A stretch of 64,000 bases of DNA, taken from NCBI GenBank assembly GCA_028382005.1, contig JAOESH010000003.1, positions 1-64,000 of the forward strand, given 5' to 3'. Below are positions 47,171-55,970 of the stretch, piece by piece (positions within the stretch are counted from its first letter, which is position 1; every line of letters begins with the position of its first letter). Source of the DNA: Pseudomonadota bacterium (GTDB lineage: Bacteria; Pseudomonadota; Alphaproteobacteria; Puniceispirillales; Marisalimonadaceae). The notes beneath the pieces were generated by a model. The model was given only the letters and a program-made list of their open reading frames with translations. It made no database searches and had not been told where the DNA came from. The position numbers were made by a program, and so were the translations under genes.

Positions 47171-47647
47171 ATGAAAAAAAAAAATAGTCCTTTAATTGAT
47201 ATTAAAATTCAAAGTGAAGATTTTGATGTCACTAAAGAAAATAAAAAACTACACAATAATCAGCCCGGGGCAATTGTAAATTTTGTTGGTATTGTAAGAG
47301 GGGTTGATGAAAAAAAAAATGAAACCATCGACTCTCTTTCATTAGAACATTATCCTGGAATGACAGAATTAGAAATAGAAAATATAGTAAAGGAAAGTTG
47401 TCAGAGATGGGACATCTCTGCTGTAACAGTCATACATAGAATTGGAAAATTATTACCTTCAGATCAAATAGTTTTTGTTGGTGTTGCATCTAAACATAGG
47501 CAAAATGCATTTGATGGCTGTAATTTTGTTATGGATTGGCTGAAAACAAAAGCACCTTTTTGGAAGGTTGAAGAAAATAAAAACAAAAAGAAATGGGTTG
47601 AATTTAATTCACTAGATAACGATGCTACAAAAAAGTGGAAAACTTAA
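47171..47647 (+). CDS. moaE: MoaE, molybdopterin synthase catalytic subunit
   Basis: 158 residues. Conserved parts are GAIVNFVGIVRG, LEHYPGMTELEIENI, VTVIHRIGKLLPSDQIVFVGVAS, and the C-terminal block KHRQNAFDGCNFVMDW with KTKAPFWK, which contains the catalytic lysines. MoaE with MoaD converts cPMP to molybdopterin. It begins right after the moaD stop, with GGTGG as ribosome site. Its stop is 8 bp from that of convergent ilvE. Confidence 0.95.
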   Translation: MKKKNSPLIDIKIQSEDFDVTKENKKLHNNQPGAIVNFVGIVRGVDEKKNETIDSLSLEHYPGMTELEIENIVKESCQRWDISAVTVIHRIGKLLPSDQIVFVGVASKHRQNAFDGCNFVMDWLKTKAPFWKVEENKNKKKWVEFNSLDNDATKKWKT

Positions 47648-47655
47648 CCTTACAT

Positions 47656-48534
47656 TTATTTTCCATTAACTAAGTCAGTATAAGCCTTTGTTAGCTTAAG
47701 GCAAAATTCCCCAGGTATAAACTTATAATCTCCAATTGATTGAACAGGTGTAACTTCAGCAGCAGTTCCCGTCAGAAAACATTCTTCAGCATCAGCCATT
47801 TCCTCTGGCATTATTTTTCTTTCAACAATGTCTATGCCGTTAGCTTTTGCTAGGTCCATTACAGTTCTTCTTGTAATACCATCCAAAAAACAATCTGCCA
47901 AAGGAGTATGAAGTTTACCGTCTGACATCTTAAAAAATATGTTAGCTCCTGTAGCTTCAGCAATTTGTCCTCTATAATCTAACATTAAAGCATCACTATA
48001 TCCTTTGGCTTCAGCCTCATGTTTAGAAAGAGTACAAATCATATATAAACCTGCAGCTTTTGCGTGAACAGGGCCACATTCAGGGCTAGGACGTCTCCAC
48101 TTAGCTATATCAAGCTTGATACCTTGCATTTTTTGATCAGGGTCAAAATAACTTGGCCAATCCCAAACAGCAATTGCAATATTTATTTTAGTTGCTTGAG
48201 CTGAGACAGCCATCATTTCGCTACCTCTCCAGACTATAGGCCTAACATAGGCATCAACTAATGAATTTTTTTTCAATAATATGTCCTTAGCTTCGTGTAT
48301 TTCTTCCTTAGTAAAAGGTATCTTCATATCAAGGGATTCAGCTGATTTAAACAATCTAGCCGTATGTTTTTCAGTTTCAAATATTTTACCGTTATATGCC
48401 CTTTCTCCTTCAAAAACAGCACTAGCATAGTGTAACCCATGATTTAAAACATGAACGTTAGCAGTTTTCCAATCTACAATATTACCATTATACCAAATAT
48501 AACCTTCACGATTATCAAACGACAAATTAACCAA
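47656..48534 (-). CDS. ilvE: Branched-chain amino-acid aminotransferase
   Basis: 292 residues from a TTG at 48534, chosen because a perfect AGGAGG (48541-48546) lies 6 nt before it; an upstream ATG would place this site inside the gene. Family motifs are GYIWYNGNIVDWKTANVHVLNHGLHYASAVFEG split across the N-terminus, RPIVWRGSEMM and AEATGANIFF. The PLP lysine is expected in VHAKAAGLYM. This class IV enzyme performs the last step of Leu, Ile and Val synthesis. It stands alone between two plus-strand operons and diverges from the two-component genes. Confidence 0.93.
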   Translation of the reverse strand: MVNLSFDNREGYIWYNGNIVDWKTANVHVLNHGLHYASAVFEGERAYNGKIFETEKHTARLFKSAESLDMKIPFTKEEIHEAKDILLKKNSLVDAYVRPIVWRGSEMMAVSAQATKINIAIAVWDWPSYFDPDQKMQGIKLDIAKWRRPSPECGPVHAKAAGLYMICTLSKHEAEAKGYSDALMLDYRGQIAEATGANIFFKMSDGKLHTPLADCFLDGITRRTVMDLAKANGIDIVERKIMPEEMADAEECFLTGTAAEVTPVQSIGDYKFIPGEFCLKLTKAYTDLVNGK

Positions 48535-48705
48535 AAAATTCCTCCTAATTAAGATATTATTTATAATCCACATTATTTTTAAATAATCAAATATTAAGAA
48601 ATAAGTTTTGTAATTAATTAAGTAATTTAGTATTTTAATACTTGAATAAAACTTTTAAAAATACTTTCTATTTATAATAATTCAGATTAAAGCTAAGTTA
48701 TTAAA

Positions 48706-49434
48706 ATGAATAAACAAAATTTACAAAAGCAAAATTTTCATATTTTAGTTATTGATGATGATCAAAAACTAAGATTGTTACTTAAACAATTTTTAGAAAA
48801 CAATGGCTTCAGAGTATCTGACGCAGAAGATACAATAAAAGCAAAGAAAATAATGGAAAGTTTAATCTTTGACTTGCTAGTAGTTGACATAATGATGCCT
48901 GGTCAAAATGGATTAGAGTTTTTAAAAGAAATAAGACAATCTAACTCAATACCAACTTTAATGCTCACAGCGATGTCAAACCCTGAAGACAGACTTGATG
49001 GTCTAGAATATGGCGCTGATGACTATATGACCAAACCTTTTGAACCGCGAGAGCTTTTGCTTAGAATTCAAAATATACTTAAGCGGTATACATCAAACTT
49101 TATTAAAAGTAAGGATATAAACAATACTAGATTTGGTCCTTTCTTATTTAATCAAAAATCATTAAATTTATATAAAAATAATATTCCAGTACATCTAACA
49201 ACTTCAGAACAAAAATTACTAAATTGTTTTTGTTTGTTACCTAATAAGGCTTTTACAAGAGAGGATATTAATATTTCACTTGGAGGGACAATGGAATCTC
49301 GTTCTATTGATGTAGCAATTGCAAGAATACGGCGTAAAATAGAAGAGGATCAAAGATACCCTATTTATTTACAAACCGTAAGGGGTATTGGTTGGATGCT
49401 ACAAACTCATGATGATAAAATTGATAATGAATAA
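48706..49434 (+). CDS. OmpR-family response regulator
   Basis: 242 residues. The receiver domain has the acidic pair Asp18/Asp19 (VIDDDQ), phospho-acceptor Asp61 (VVDIMMPG), and Lys in MTKPFEPREL. The C-terminal winged helix (about 140-235) contains LTTSEQKLLNCF and YLQTVRGIGWML. It is the cognate regulator of the kinase encoded 18 bp later. The combination of ilvE, an OmpR-type regulator and kinase is seen in alphaproteobacteria near the PetR-like regulators, but the MarR partner PetP is not present here. A TATAAT at 48673-48678 may be its -10. Confidence 0.92.
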   Translation: MNKQNLQKQNFHILVIDDDQKLRLLLKQFLENNGFRVSDAEDTIKAKKIMESLIFDLLVVDIMMPGQNGLEFLKEIRQSNSIPTLMLTAMSNPEDRLDGLEYGADDYMTKPFEPRELLLRIQNILKRYTSNFIKSKDINNTRFGPFLFNQKSLNLYKNNIPVHLTTSEQKLLNCFCLLPNKAFTREDINISLGGTMESRSIDVAIARIRRKIEEDQRYPIYLQTVRGIGWMLQTHDDKIDNE

Positions 49435-49452
49435 TAAAAAGGCGAGTAAATT

Positions 49453-50763
49453 ATGAGATTTCGTAACATTACACCTAAAAGTCTTTTTGGCAGAATGTTA
49501 GCTATTATTCTTGTTCCAATAATCCTTGTTCAAATTATATCAGTTTCAATATTTTATGAAAGACATTGGGACTGGGTTTCTAGGCATATGTCAAAAAATT
49601 TAGCAAAAGATTTAGGATTATTAATAGATGAATTAGGAAACGATCCTTCAAAAGATCAAAGAGCTCTATCTGCTGTAAGAGCAAGGCAATACTTTGATAT
49701 TATATTCTATTGGCTCGAAGGAGGAATATTACAGCCAAATCAATCTTTTAATTCTAAATTTAAAAATTTTCGTACCTCATTAGAAATGAGGATAAAAGAA
49801 CCTTTTTATCTTTCTACAATTGACGACTCAAGACAATTTTATGTTGATATACAACTAGCAAACGGGATTGTAAGAATGAATATAGATAACAAAAGGTTAT
49901 TTGTTCCTACTGGAATTACGTTTATTATGTGGTCCGTGGGCGCCTCTGTAATACTTTTTTCAATTGCAATTATTTTTCTTCGAGGCCAGGTAAGACCTAT
50001 ACTTAGATTGGCAAATGCCGCTAGACAAATTGGGTTTGGAAGAGAAGTTAGTAACTATAATATTGAAGGTGCAACTGAGGTGCGAATTGCTGGAAGAGCT
50101 TTTCAAGCTATGAGACATAGAATAAATAAACAAATATCGGAAAGAACATCTCTTCTTGCTGGTGTTAGTCATGATTTGAAAACACCTCTTACTAGAATGA
50201 GACTCCAATTAGCTATGATGGACAATATTGAAGATATAAAAATAGATTTTGAAAATGAAATAATAGAATTAGAAAACATGATTGACGCATATTTAGATTT
50301 TGCGAGAAATGACCGTGAAGAACAAATGGTTGACGCCAGTCTATTTAAATTACTTCAACAAGCTGCAAAATCTTCAGATCCTGATGGTAAAAAAATTCAT
50401 ATTGCCATTCCACCTGAGAATCTTGCAGTTTTCCCCATACAAGTTCAATCAATTAGACGAGCATTAATAAATCTTTTTACTAATGCAATTAGATATGCAG
50501 GAAAAGCCAACGCCCAAATACAAATATTTGATGATCATAGTGAAATTATAATTGATGATAATGGTCCTGGAATTCCAAGAGACAAAAGAGATGAAGTTGT
50601 TTTACCATTTACAAGATTAGATAATTCAAGGAACAACAAAACTGGAGGTACTGGTCTCGGCTTATCTATAGCTAAAAATGCTGCGCTCAATCATGGTGGT
50701 GAGCTCATACTTGAAGACAGCCCTTTGGGTGGCTTAAGAGTAAGGTTATTGTTACCTTTGTGA
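49453..50763 (+). CDS. EnvZ-type sensor histidine kinase
   Basis: 436 residues. Two membrane helices (about 13-34 and 157-176) flank a periplasmic sensor of about 120 residues. A HAMP domain (GQVRPILRLANAARQIG) follows, then the phospho-acceptor His240 in GVSHDLKTPLTRMR, and the ATPase boxes NLFTNAIRYA (N), IDDNGPGIP (G1), FTRLDNS (F) and GGTGLGLSIAKNA (G2). It should phosphorylate the adjacent OmpR-type regulator in response to an envelope signal such as osmolarity or acidity; the signal is unknown. Its stop is one base from that of the convergent TetR-like gene. Confidence 0.93.
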   Translation: MRFRNITPKSLFGRMLAIILVPIILVQIISVSIFYERHWDWVSRHMSKNLAKDLGLLIDELGNDPSKDQRALSAVRARQYFDIIFYWLEGGILQPNQSFNSKFKNFRTSLEMRIKEPFYLSTIDDSRQFYVDIQLANGIVRMNIDNKRLFVPTGITFIMWSVGASVILFSIAIIFLRGQVRPILRLANAARQIGFGREVSNYNIEGATEVRIAGRAFQAMRHRINKQISERTSLLAGVSHDLKTPLTRMRLQLAMMDNIEDIKIDFENEIIELENMIDAYLDFARNDREEQMVDASLFKLLQQAAKSSDPDGKKIHIAIPPENLAVFPIQVQSIRRALINLFTNAIRYAGKANAQIQIFDDHSEIIIDDNGPGIPRDKRDEVVLPFTRLDNSRNNKTGGTGLGLSIAKNAALNHGGELILEDSPLGGLRVRLLLPL

Positions 50764-50764
50764 T

Positions 50765-51373
50765 TTAATTTTTAATCACTCCAATAAAATATCCGACATC
50801 TTCAAAATCTCTTAAAAATTTATCTAAATTTCGAATAGTACTGTCTAAATTATGATCATTTTCTTTTAAAAATATGTTCATAGCTCTAAGAAATACTATG
50901 TTTAAAGCTATAGATTTTAGCATTTTTATGCTTTGGTTCTGACTACTTTCAACTATATCTAACAAATCTGACATAAATGAACAATTATTTTCAAGTAGTT
51001 TTAAAAAATTTAAAACTTTAGTATTTTGGTTTTGACTTAAAGTTTTAAAACTTTTTCTGTATGGTAAAAAACTCTCAAGTCTTAAAGTTAAACCTTCAAG
51101 AATTTTTTCGTAAGTATTTGATATTGTATCTTCAGCAATGTCGATTTTGAATTCAGATAAAGTTTGAGCATCTAGTTTTGAAAGCAATATTTTTAAAAAG
51201 AAAATATTATAATTTTTATTATTTTCAGATATTATTTTATTAGCGTCATTAGGCTTGACCTTACTAACAAAAATTAACTCATCAAAAGTGACTGATTCTT
51301 TTAAAGATGAATCTATTATTGCAAAGTACGCTTTGCATAATTTCCATTTGAGAGCTTGCTTGTCTGTTTTCAT
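50765..51373 (-). CDS. TetR/COQ9-like regulatory protein, divergent
   Basis: 202 residues from the ATG at 51373; a TTG at 51385 overlapping the proC stop is an alternative. The protein is all-helical with no membrane segment. The N-terminal 50 residues have TetR-like spacing (LKESVTFDELIFVSKVKPNDANKI), but the HTH is weak. The C-terminal part (TLRLESFLPYRKSF, FLRAMNIFLKENDHNLDSTIRNLDKFL) resembles alphaproteobacterial TetR-type proteins encoded near proC and ubiK. DNA binding may be lost. Whether it acts as a regulator or in ubiquinone metabolism like COQ9 is open. Confidence 0.6.
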   Translation of the reverse strand: MKTDKQALKWKLCKAYFAIIDSSLKESVTFDELIFVSKVKPNDANKIISENNKNYNIFFLKILLSKLDAQTLSEFKIDIAEDTISNTYEKILEGLTLRLESFLPYRKSFKTLSQNQNTKVLNFLKLLENNCSFMSDLLDIVESSQNQSIKMLKSIALNIVFLRAMNIFLKENDHNLDSTIRNLDKFLRDFEDVGYFIGVIKN

Positions 51374-51381
51374 TATATTTT

Positions 51382-52206
51382 TCAATTATTTGAGTTTAAA
51401 TAAATTGCTCTTTGCTTTGCTCTATTAATTGTTGAATTGAGCAAATTAAACAAGCCTGTTTTTTTAGAAGTAAGTATTTCTAACCCAGCTTCTGTTGTTC
51501 CACCTGGACTAGTAACATTTTGCCTTAAAATTTTTGGATCAATTTTTGAGAATTCAAGTAATCTAGCCGATCCAATTAATGTTTCTAGAGCTAAAGTCTT
51601 AGCGGATTCTTCTGATAACCCTTCATGCTTGCCAATTTCAGAAAGAACTTCAACTAAGTAAAAAATATATGCAGGGCCAGAACCAGATATTGCTGTGACA
51701 ACATCAATCAAATCTTCATTATCAAGATACACCGCTTTACCAAACGAGTTCAACAAAACTCTTGTATTTTCTTCTTCGTTTGAACTTAAATTATCACTTT
51801 TACAATAACCAGTGACTCCTTTGCCAACTGATGCTGGTAGATTTGGCATAGCTCTTACAATTTTTACATTCTGATCAATTTTATTTTTAAACCAAGAAAA
51901 TGACAATCCAGCTGCAATAGAAACAAAAAGTGTCTTCTGAAAATCAAGAATATGAAATTGTTTTACAGCTTCAGTCATCTGTTGAGGCTTAACAGCGAGA
52001 AATATTATATCAATATTTTCAACATCTGAGTTTTTGAGTATTTGTTCAATATCGTTATATGCTTTAAAGCCATCTTTTTTAGCTTTTTCTCTTAATAAAG
52101 TCTCTTTTTCAATAATATAAAAATTAAAATTTAATTTTTTCAAGCGCCATCCATTTGCAATAGACGATCCCATCTTTCCATATCCAAATAAAGCTATATT
52201 TTTCAT
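51382..52206 (-). CDS. proC: ProC, pyrroline-5-carboxylate reductase
   Basis: 274 residues. The Rossmann NAD(P) motif is at the start (IALFGYGKMGSSIANGW), FLAVKPQQM and RAMPNLPASVGKG follow, and the C-terminal dimer domain has AISGSGPAYIFYLVEVL and NVTSPGGTTEAGLEIL. It catalyses the last step of proline synthesis. GGAT precedes the ATG. Order ubiK-ybjN-proC-TetR-like on the minus strand is common in alphaproteobacteria. Confidence 0.96.
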   Translation of the reverse strand: MKNIALFGYGKMGSSIANGWRLKKLNFNFYIIEKETLLREKAKKDGFKAYNDIEQILKNSDVENIDIIFLAVKPQQMTEAVKQFHILDFQKTLFVSIAAGLSFSWFKNKIDQNVKIVRAMPNLPASVGKGVTGYCKSDNLSSNEEENTRVLLNSFGKAVYLDNEDLIDVVTAISGSGPAYIFYLVEVLSEIGKHEGLSEESAKTLALETLIGSARLLEFSKIDPKILRQNVTSPGGTTEAGLEILTSKKTGLFNLLNSTINRAKQRAIYLNSNN

Positions 52207-52258
52207 TTCTAATCCAATAATTAATTATAACTAACGTGGAACATAAAATTGTTAACAA

Positions 52259-52747
52259 CTAAGCATTACCTTTAGTTTTTAACAACATTAATTCTACAAG
52301 TTCTTGTGAGCTAGTTTCACTGTAAGCTAAATTATGAACAAATAGTGTAAAATTATGAAATAAATAATATGTCAGTTTTAAATTACTATCAATCAAATCT
52401 AAAAGAATTTCGTAAGTTATATTATCTAAATAGTGTTTAGAAAAATGATATTTAATAATATTGTCTTTCAAATTAAAAGTGAAATACCCATCAACTGATC
52501 TCTCATTTATAACATTTACTAAGATAAAGAAATCATGAATTTTGTTTTTAGGAACCTGTAAATCTAAAATATACTCAAAATTTATTTTTTTTTCTTTATG
52601 ACTTACATTGAGATAATAATCTGCAATATCACCTTTATAATTGTAAGTGTAATTAAATTTAGACTTAGCTTCTCTTTTCCAACGATGTTTTTGGAAAACA
52701 TTTAGGATTTCTTCTGAAATAATAATATTGTTAAAGTTTTTTATCAT
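52259..52747 (-). CDS. YbjN-domain protein
   Basis: 162 residues, no signal peptide or membrane helix. The pattern WKREAKSKFNYTYNYKGD, INFEYILDLQVPKNKIHDFFILVNVINE, DGYFTFNLKDN and a C-terminal helical pair fits the YbjN family, which has a type III secretion-chaperone-like fold; the function is unclear. It lies between ubiK and proC. The sequence ATATAGTATATA (52758-52769), just upstream of the start, is the reverse complement of part of the palindrome between ubiK and lgt. Confidence 0.78.
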   Translation of the reverse strand: MIKNFNNIIISEEILNVFQKHRWKREAKSKFNYTYNYKGDIADYYLNVSHKEKKINFEYILDLQVPKNKIHDFFILVNVINERSVDGYFTFNLKDNIIKYHFSKHYLDNITYEILLDLIDSNLKLTYYLFHNFTLFVHNLAYSETSSQELVELMLLKTKGNA

Positions 52748-52826
52748 TTACAACTAGATATAGTATATATTTATTAATTCTCAATTATTATACACTACAT
52801 GTAGAATTTTTAAACAATAAAATTGA

Positions 52827-53081
52827 TTATTTATCTTTTAATCTAGTTTTAACCGGGGGTTTTTCCAATTTAATCTTTAATAGATTAAATTCTGAATTCA
52901 ATTTTTCATGTCTATCAACAAGCGCTTCAAAATCTTCTCTACTAACAATACCTTGTGAGTTTATAAATTTTTCAAATCTACTTTTAATTATATTATCAAT
53001 CTCATTTTTCAAATCAGAAAAGGTTGAAAGTGCTCCAGAAATCATAGAGGCTGTATCTTTCAAAAAAAAAATTTTTTTCAT
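52827..53081 (-). CDS. ubiK: UbiK, ubiquinone-biosynthesis accessory factor (BMFP family)
   Basis: 84 residues. An N-terminal amphipathic helix (DTASMISGALSTFSDLKNEIDNII) and a C-terminal trimeric coiled coil (VSREDFEALVDRHEKLNSEFNLLKIKLE) define the BMFP/COG2960 family. E. coli UbiK binds UbiJ and lipids to assist aerobic ubiquinone synthesis. AGGA lies 7 nt before the ATG. It diverges from lgt across an 89-bp gap that contains a perfect 16-bp palindrome. Confidence 0.87.
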   Translation of the reverse strand: MKKIFFLKDTASMISGALSTFSDLKNEIDNIIKSRFEKFINSQGIVSREDFEALVDRHEKLNSEFNLLKIKLEKPPVKTRLKDK

Positions 53082-53109
53082 TTAAATTCCTATACATCAT
53101 AATTTTATA

Positions 53110-53125
53110 TATACTATATAGTATA
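53110..53125. promoter_or_regulatory. 16-bp perfect palindrome between ubiK and lgt
   Basis: TATACTATATAGTATA reads the same on both strands and lies in the middle of the 89-bp divergent gap. The 12-mer TATATACTATAT that includes its left half (53108-53119) recurs in inverted orientation at 52758-52769, just before the YbjN gene. It contains TATACT, a -10-like hexamer, so it could be overlapping promoters, an operator, or both. No protein is assigned. Confidence 0.4.
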
Positions 53126-53170
53126 AAAATTAATTAAATCGAAGAATTTTATAATTTGATGATGTTATAA

Positions 53171-53956
53171 ATGCTAGAATTTCCAAATATTAACCCAATT
53201 GCTATTGACTTAGGTGTTATTCAAATCAGATGGTATGCTATCTCCTATATTGCTGGAATTCTATTAAGCTGGGCTCTAATTCTTAAGATTATAAAATTTA
53301 AGAGCCTTAAAATCAATAAGAATGTTATTAGTGAATTAATCAGCAACTCAATGATTGGGATTATTGTAGGTGGACGATTAGGTTATGTGATATTTTATAA
53401 TCCAGAGTATTTTATAAATAATCTAGTAGAAATTTTTAAACTTTGGAATGGTGGTATGTCCTTTCATGGTGGTTTTATTGGTGTAATAATTGCTGTCATT
53501 TACACAAGTAAAGTATCTAAAATACCTATTATGTTATTAGCAGATTTAATCGCTGTTGTGTCTCCTGTCGGGATATTTTTTGGCCGTTTAGCAAATTTTA
53601 TTAATGGAGAACTTTATGGAAGAATTACCAATCACCGTTTTGGAATGATATTTCCAAATGGCGGTAATTTACCGAGGCATCCCAGTCAATTATACGAAGC
53701 TTTTTTTGAAGGGCTTTTTCTTTTTATTGTAATGTTATTATTTATTCAATTAACTAATATTTTAAATAAAAGAGGATTTATGACTTCATTATTTATATCC
53801 TGTTATGGTTTTTTTAGGTTCTGTATAGAATTTTTTAGAGAACCAGATATTCATATTGGATTACTCTATTTTAATTTTTCAATGGGGCAATTATTATCTT
53901 TGCCAATGATTATAATTGGACTTTATTTTATAATAATGACTACTAAAAAAAATTAA
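53171..53956 (+). CDS. lgt: Lgt, prolipoprotein diacylglyceryl transferase
   Basis: 261 residues, about seven membrane helices. Family motifs are RWYAISYIAGILLSW, GGRLGYVIFYNPEYF, NGGMSFHGGFIGVI (conserved His), GRLANFINGELYGR (signature with the essential Arg) and PRHPSQLYEAFFEG. It transfers diacylglycerol from phosphatidylglycerol to the lipobox Cys of prolipoproteins such as the Pal fragment at the start of this window. It heads a plus-strand operon with pgeF 36 bp downstream. Confidence 0.96.
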   Translation: MLEFPNINPIAIDLGVIQIRWYAISYIAGILLSWALILKIIKFKSLKINKNVISELISNSMIGIIVGGRLGYVIFYNPEYFINNLVEIFKLWNGGMSFHGGFIGVIIAVIYTSKVSKIPIMLLADLIAVVSPVGIFFGRLANFINGELYGRITNHRFGMIFPNGGNLPRHPSQLYEAFFEGLFLFIVMLLFIQLTNILNKRGFMTSLFISCYGFFRFCIEFFREPDIHIGLLYFNFSMGQLLSLPMIIIGLYFIIMTTKKN

Positions 53957-53992
53957 ACTCGTTTAAAAAATAAATTTATTTAGAATATATTC

Positions 53993-54775
53993 ATGACTAT
54001 CTTAAAAATACAACATCCAATTTTAGACGATTTTAAAATTACTTATGGTTTTTTTACAAGATCTGGAGGAACCTCAAAAAAACCGTTTGACACTTTAAAT
54101 TGCAGTTTTAATAACGAAGACTCTTTAAAAAATGTCAAAGAAAATTTGGAATTAGTAAGGAAAGAGCTAAATCTCAATACAATCATCCAACTGAACCAAA
54201 CACATTCCACAGATGTGATTACCTTGAAAGATGAAAGTGAAAATTTTAATCTTAAAGAGGCTGATGGACTTGTTACAAATTTGAAGGGTATAGGCTTATC
54301 GATTCTTGGAGCAGATTGCGCTCCAATTCTATTCTATGATAACGCATTGAAAATTATTGGAGCCTGCCATGCGGGTTGGCGAGGTGCTGTTAATAACATA
54401 ATTGAAACTACAGTAACAAAAATGGAAAGTATAGGGTCAAAAAGAAACAATATTACTGCTATAATCGGACCCACAATACATAAAAAATCTTATGAAATAA
54501 AAGAGGATGTTGCCACTATAGTTAGGAGTAGTTTATTTTATAAAGAAAACAGATCAATTTTATTTAATAGAAAAAAAGACGAGTATTTATTTGACCTTCC
54601 TTTATTATTAAAAGAAAGCCTGAAATTATCAAAAATAAAAAAAATTGGTGACGTAGGTATAGATACTTATACCAACTCAAATCTTTTTTTTAGTCATAGA
54701 AAGTCCACACATGAAAGTACGAAACAAAAAATTAAGACAGGCCGACAAATATCAGTTATTGGAATTTTAAACTAG
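53993..54775 (+). CDS. pgeF: PgeF/YfiH-type laccase-domain protein
   Basis: 260 residues. The metal-site motifs are NQTHSTDVI, ADGLVTNLKGIGLSILGADCAPI, ACHAGWRGAVNNI and GPTIHKKSYEI, giving the His/Cys/His set of the polyphenol-oxidase (laccase) family. Members were linked to peptidoglycan-editing factor and purine nucleoside phosphorylase activities. Position after lgt is typical for alphaproteobacteria. The TAG stop overlaps an AGGA that serves the next, very short ORF. Confidence 0.92.
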   Translation: MTILKIQHPILDDFKITYGFFTRSGGTSKKPFDTLNCSFNNEDSLKNVKENLELVRKELNLNTIIQLNQTHSTDVITLKDESENFNLKEADGLVTNLKGIGLSILGADCAPILFYDNALKIIGACHAGWRGAVNNIIETTVTKMESIGSKRNNITAIIGPTIHKKSYEIKEDVATIVRSSLFYKENRSILFNRKKDEYLFDLPLLLKESLKLSKIKKIGDVGIDTYTNSNLFFSHRKSTHESTKQKIKTGRQISVIGILN

Positions 54776-54782
54776 GATTTAA

Positions 54783-54848
54783 ATGCCACATTTAATCATA
54801 TTTTTTATTGTATTAATCTTAGGGTTGTTTATTTTGATGTTTATATAG
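54783..54848 (+). CDS. 21-residue hydrophobic small protein (putative)
   Basis: An ATG at 54783, preceded 5 nt upstream by AGGA, opens a 21-codon frame ending in TAG. The peptide starts MPHLIIFFIVL and is almost entirely hydrophobic, with a Gly in the middle (LILGLFIL), so it is one membrane helix with no charged residues. It lies 7 bp after pgeF, in an otherwise empty 160-bp stretch before prs. Small single-helix proteins of this type are real in bacteria, but chance cannot be excluded. No function is assigned. Confidence 0.45.
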   Translation: MPHLIIFFIVLILGLFILMFI

Positions 54849-54935
54849 TTTATAATTATTTTTTTTAATGAAACTTGTTATAATTTCTATCAAACTGCTA
54901 TTAGAATTATTTAAAACTTGTTGGAAAAACGTCTT

Positions 54936-55868
54936 ATGAAAATACTTGCGTGTAACTCAAACATAAACTTAGCTGAGAGCATCTCTAAAACACTCAATAC
55001 TCAGCTAGTTAAAGCTGAAGTTAAAAGATTTTCTGATATGGAAGTGTTTGTTGAAGTTCAGGAAAATGTAAGAGGTGAAGATATGTTTATAATACAATCT
55101 ACATCTTATCCAGCAAATGATAATTTAATGGAGTTACTTGTATCCCTAGATGCACTTAGAAGAGCTAGTGCCAGAAGAATAACAGCAGTGATTCCTTATT
55201 ACGGTTATGCAAGACAGGATAGAAAGTCAGGACCAAGAACACCTATTTCTGCTAAACTAGTAGCAAACCTGATAACTAAAGCGGGAGCAGATAGGATCTT
55301 AACTATGGATCTACACGCTGGCCAAATACAAGGTTTTTTTGATATTCCTACTGATAATCTATTTGCAGCTCCTGTTTTTATTAAAAACATAGAGGAAAGG
55401 TACAAAGACAAACCTGTTGTAATTGTTTCTCCAGATGTTGGTGGTGTAGTAAGGGCCAGAGCTGTTGCAAGGCGAATCAATGCTAATTTGGCTATTATAG
55501 ATAAAAGAAGAGAAAAAGCTGGATCGTCAGAAGTAATGAATATTATTGGTGACGTTTCAAATCATCACTGTATTTTAGTTGATGATATAATCGACTCTGG
55601 AGGTACATTATGCAATGCTGCAAAAGCTCTAATGGATGTTGGAGCAATTAGTGTTGACGCTTACGTCACGCATGGAGTACTTTCAGGATCAGCTGTTAGC
55701 AAAATTAGTAACTCCCCATTAAGCACACTAGTTACTACAGATTCTATCACTGCAACCGAAGCTGTTAGAATGTCAGATAGTATAAAACAAATCTCAATTG
55801 CTCCTATTATTGGAGAAGCGATACGCCGTGTTCATATGGAACAATCTGTTTCAAGTCTTTTTGAATAA
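54936..55868 (+). CDS. prs: Ribose-phosphate pyrophosphokinase (PRPP synthase)
   Basis: 310 residues from the ATG at 54936 (MKILACNSN); an in-frame TTG six codons upstream is less likely. Signatures are [33 protein letters not shown], the [18 protein letters not shown] metal/ATP motif and the PRPP loop [14 protein letters not shown]. It makes PRPP for nucleotide, histidine and tryptophan synthesis. It follows pgeF and precedes the bL25 gene. Confidence 0.97.
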   Translation: MKILACNSNINLAESISKTLNTQLVKAEVKRFSDMEVFVEVQENVRGEDMFIIQSTSYPANDNLMELLVSLDALRRASARRITAVIPYYGYARQDRKSGPRTPISAKLVANLITKAGADRILTMDLHAGQIQGFFDIPTDNLFAAPVFIKNIEERYKDKPVVIVSPDVGGVVRARAVARRINANLAIIDKRREKAGSSEVMNIIGDVSNHHCILVDDIIDSGGTLCNAAKALMDVGAISVDAYVTHGVLSGSAVSKISNSPLSTLVTTDSITATEAVRMSDSIKQISIAPIIGEAIRRVHMEQSVSSLFE

Positions 55869-55884
55869 ATTTTTATATAAATTG

Positions 55885-55907
55885 CTTTATATTTTTTAAA
55901 TATAAGG
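55885..55907 (+). terminator. AT-rich stem-loop after prs (possible terminator or attenuator)
   Basis: A 10-bp stem with a 3-nt loop (5' arm 55885-55894, loop TTT, 3' arm 55898-55907; outer C-G and one T-G wobble) starts 16 bp after the prs stop. It lacks a clean T-run downstream, so it is not a classic intrinsic terminator. It may partly separate prs from the rplY transcript. Confidence 0.35.
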
Positions 55908-55970
55908 TTATGTATGCATTATTCTATTGCACCCCTGGAGGCAAAGAATTATTAAAAGGAGATAATCTAA

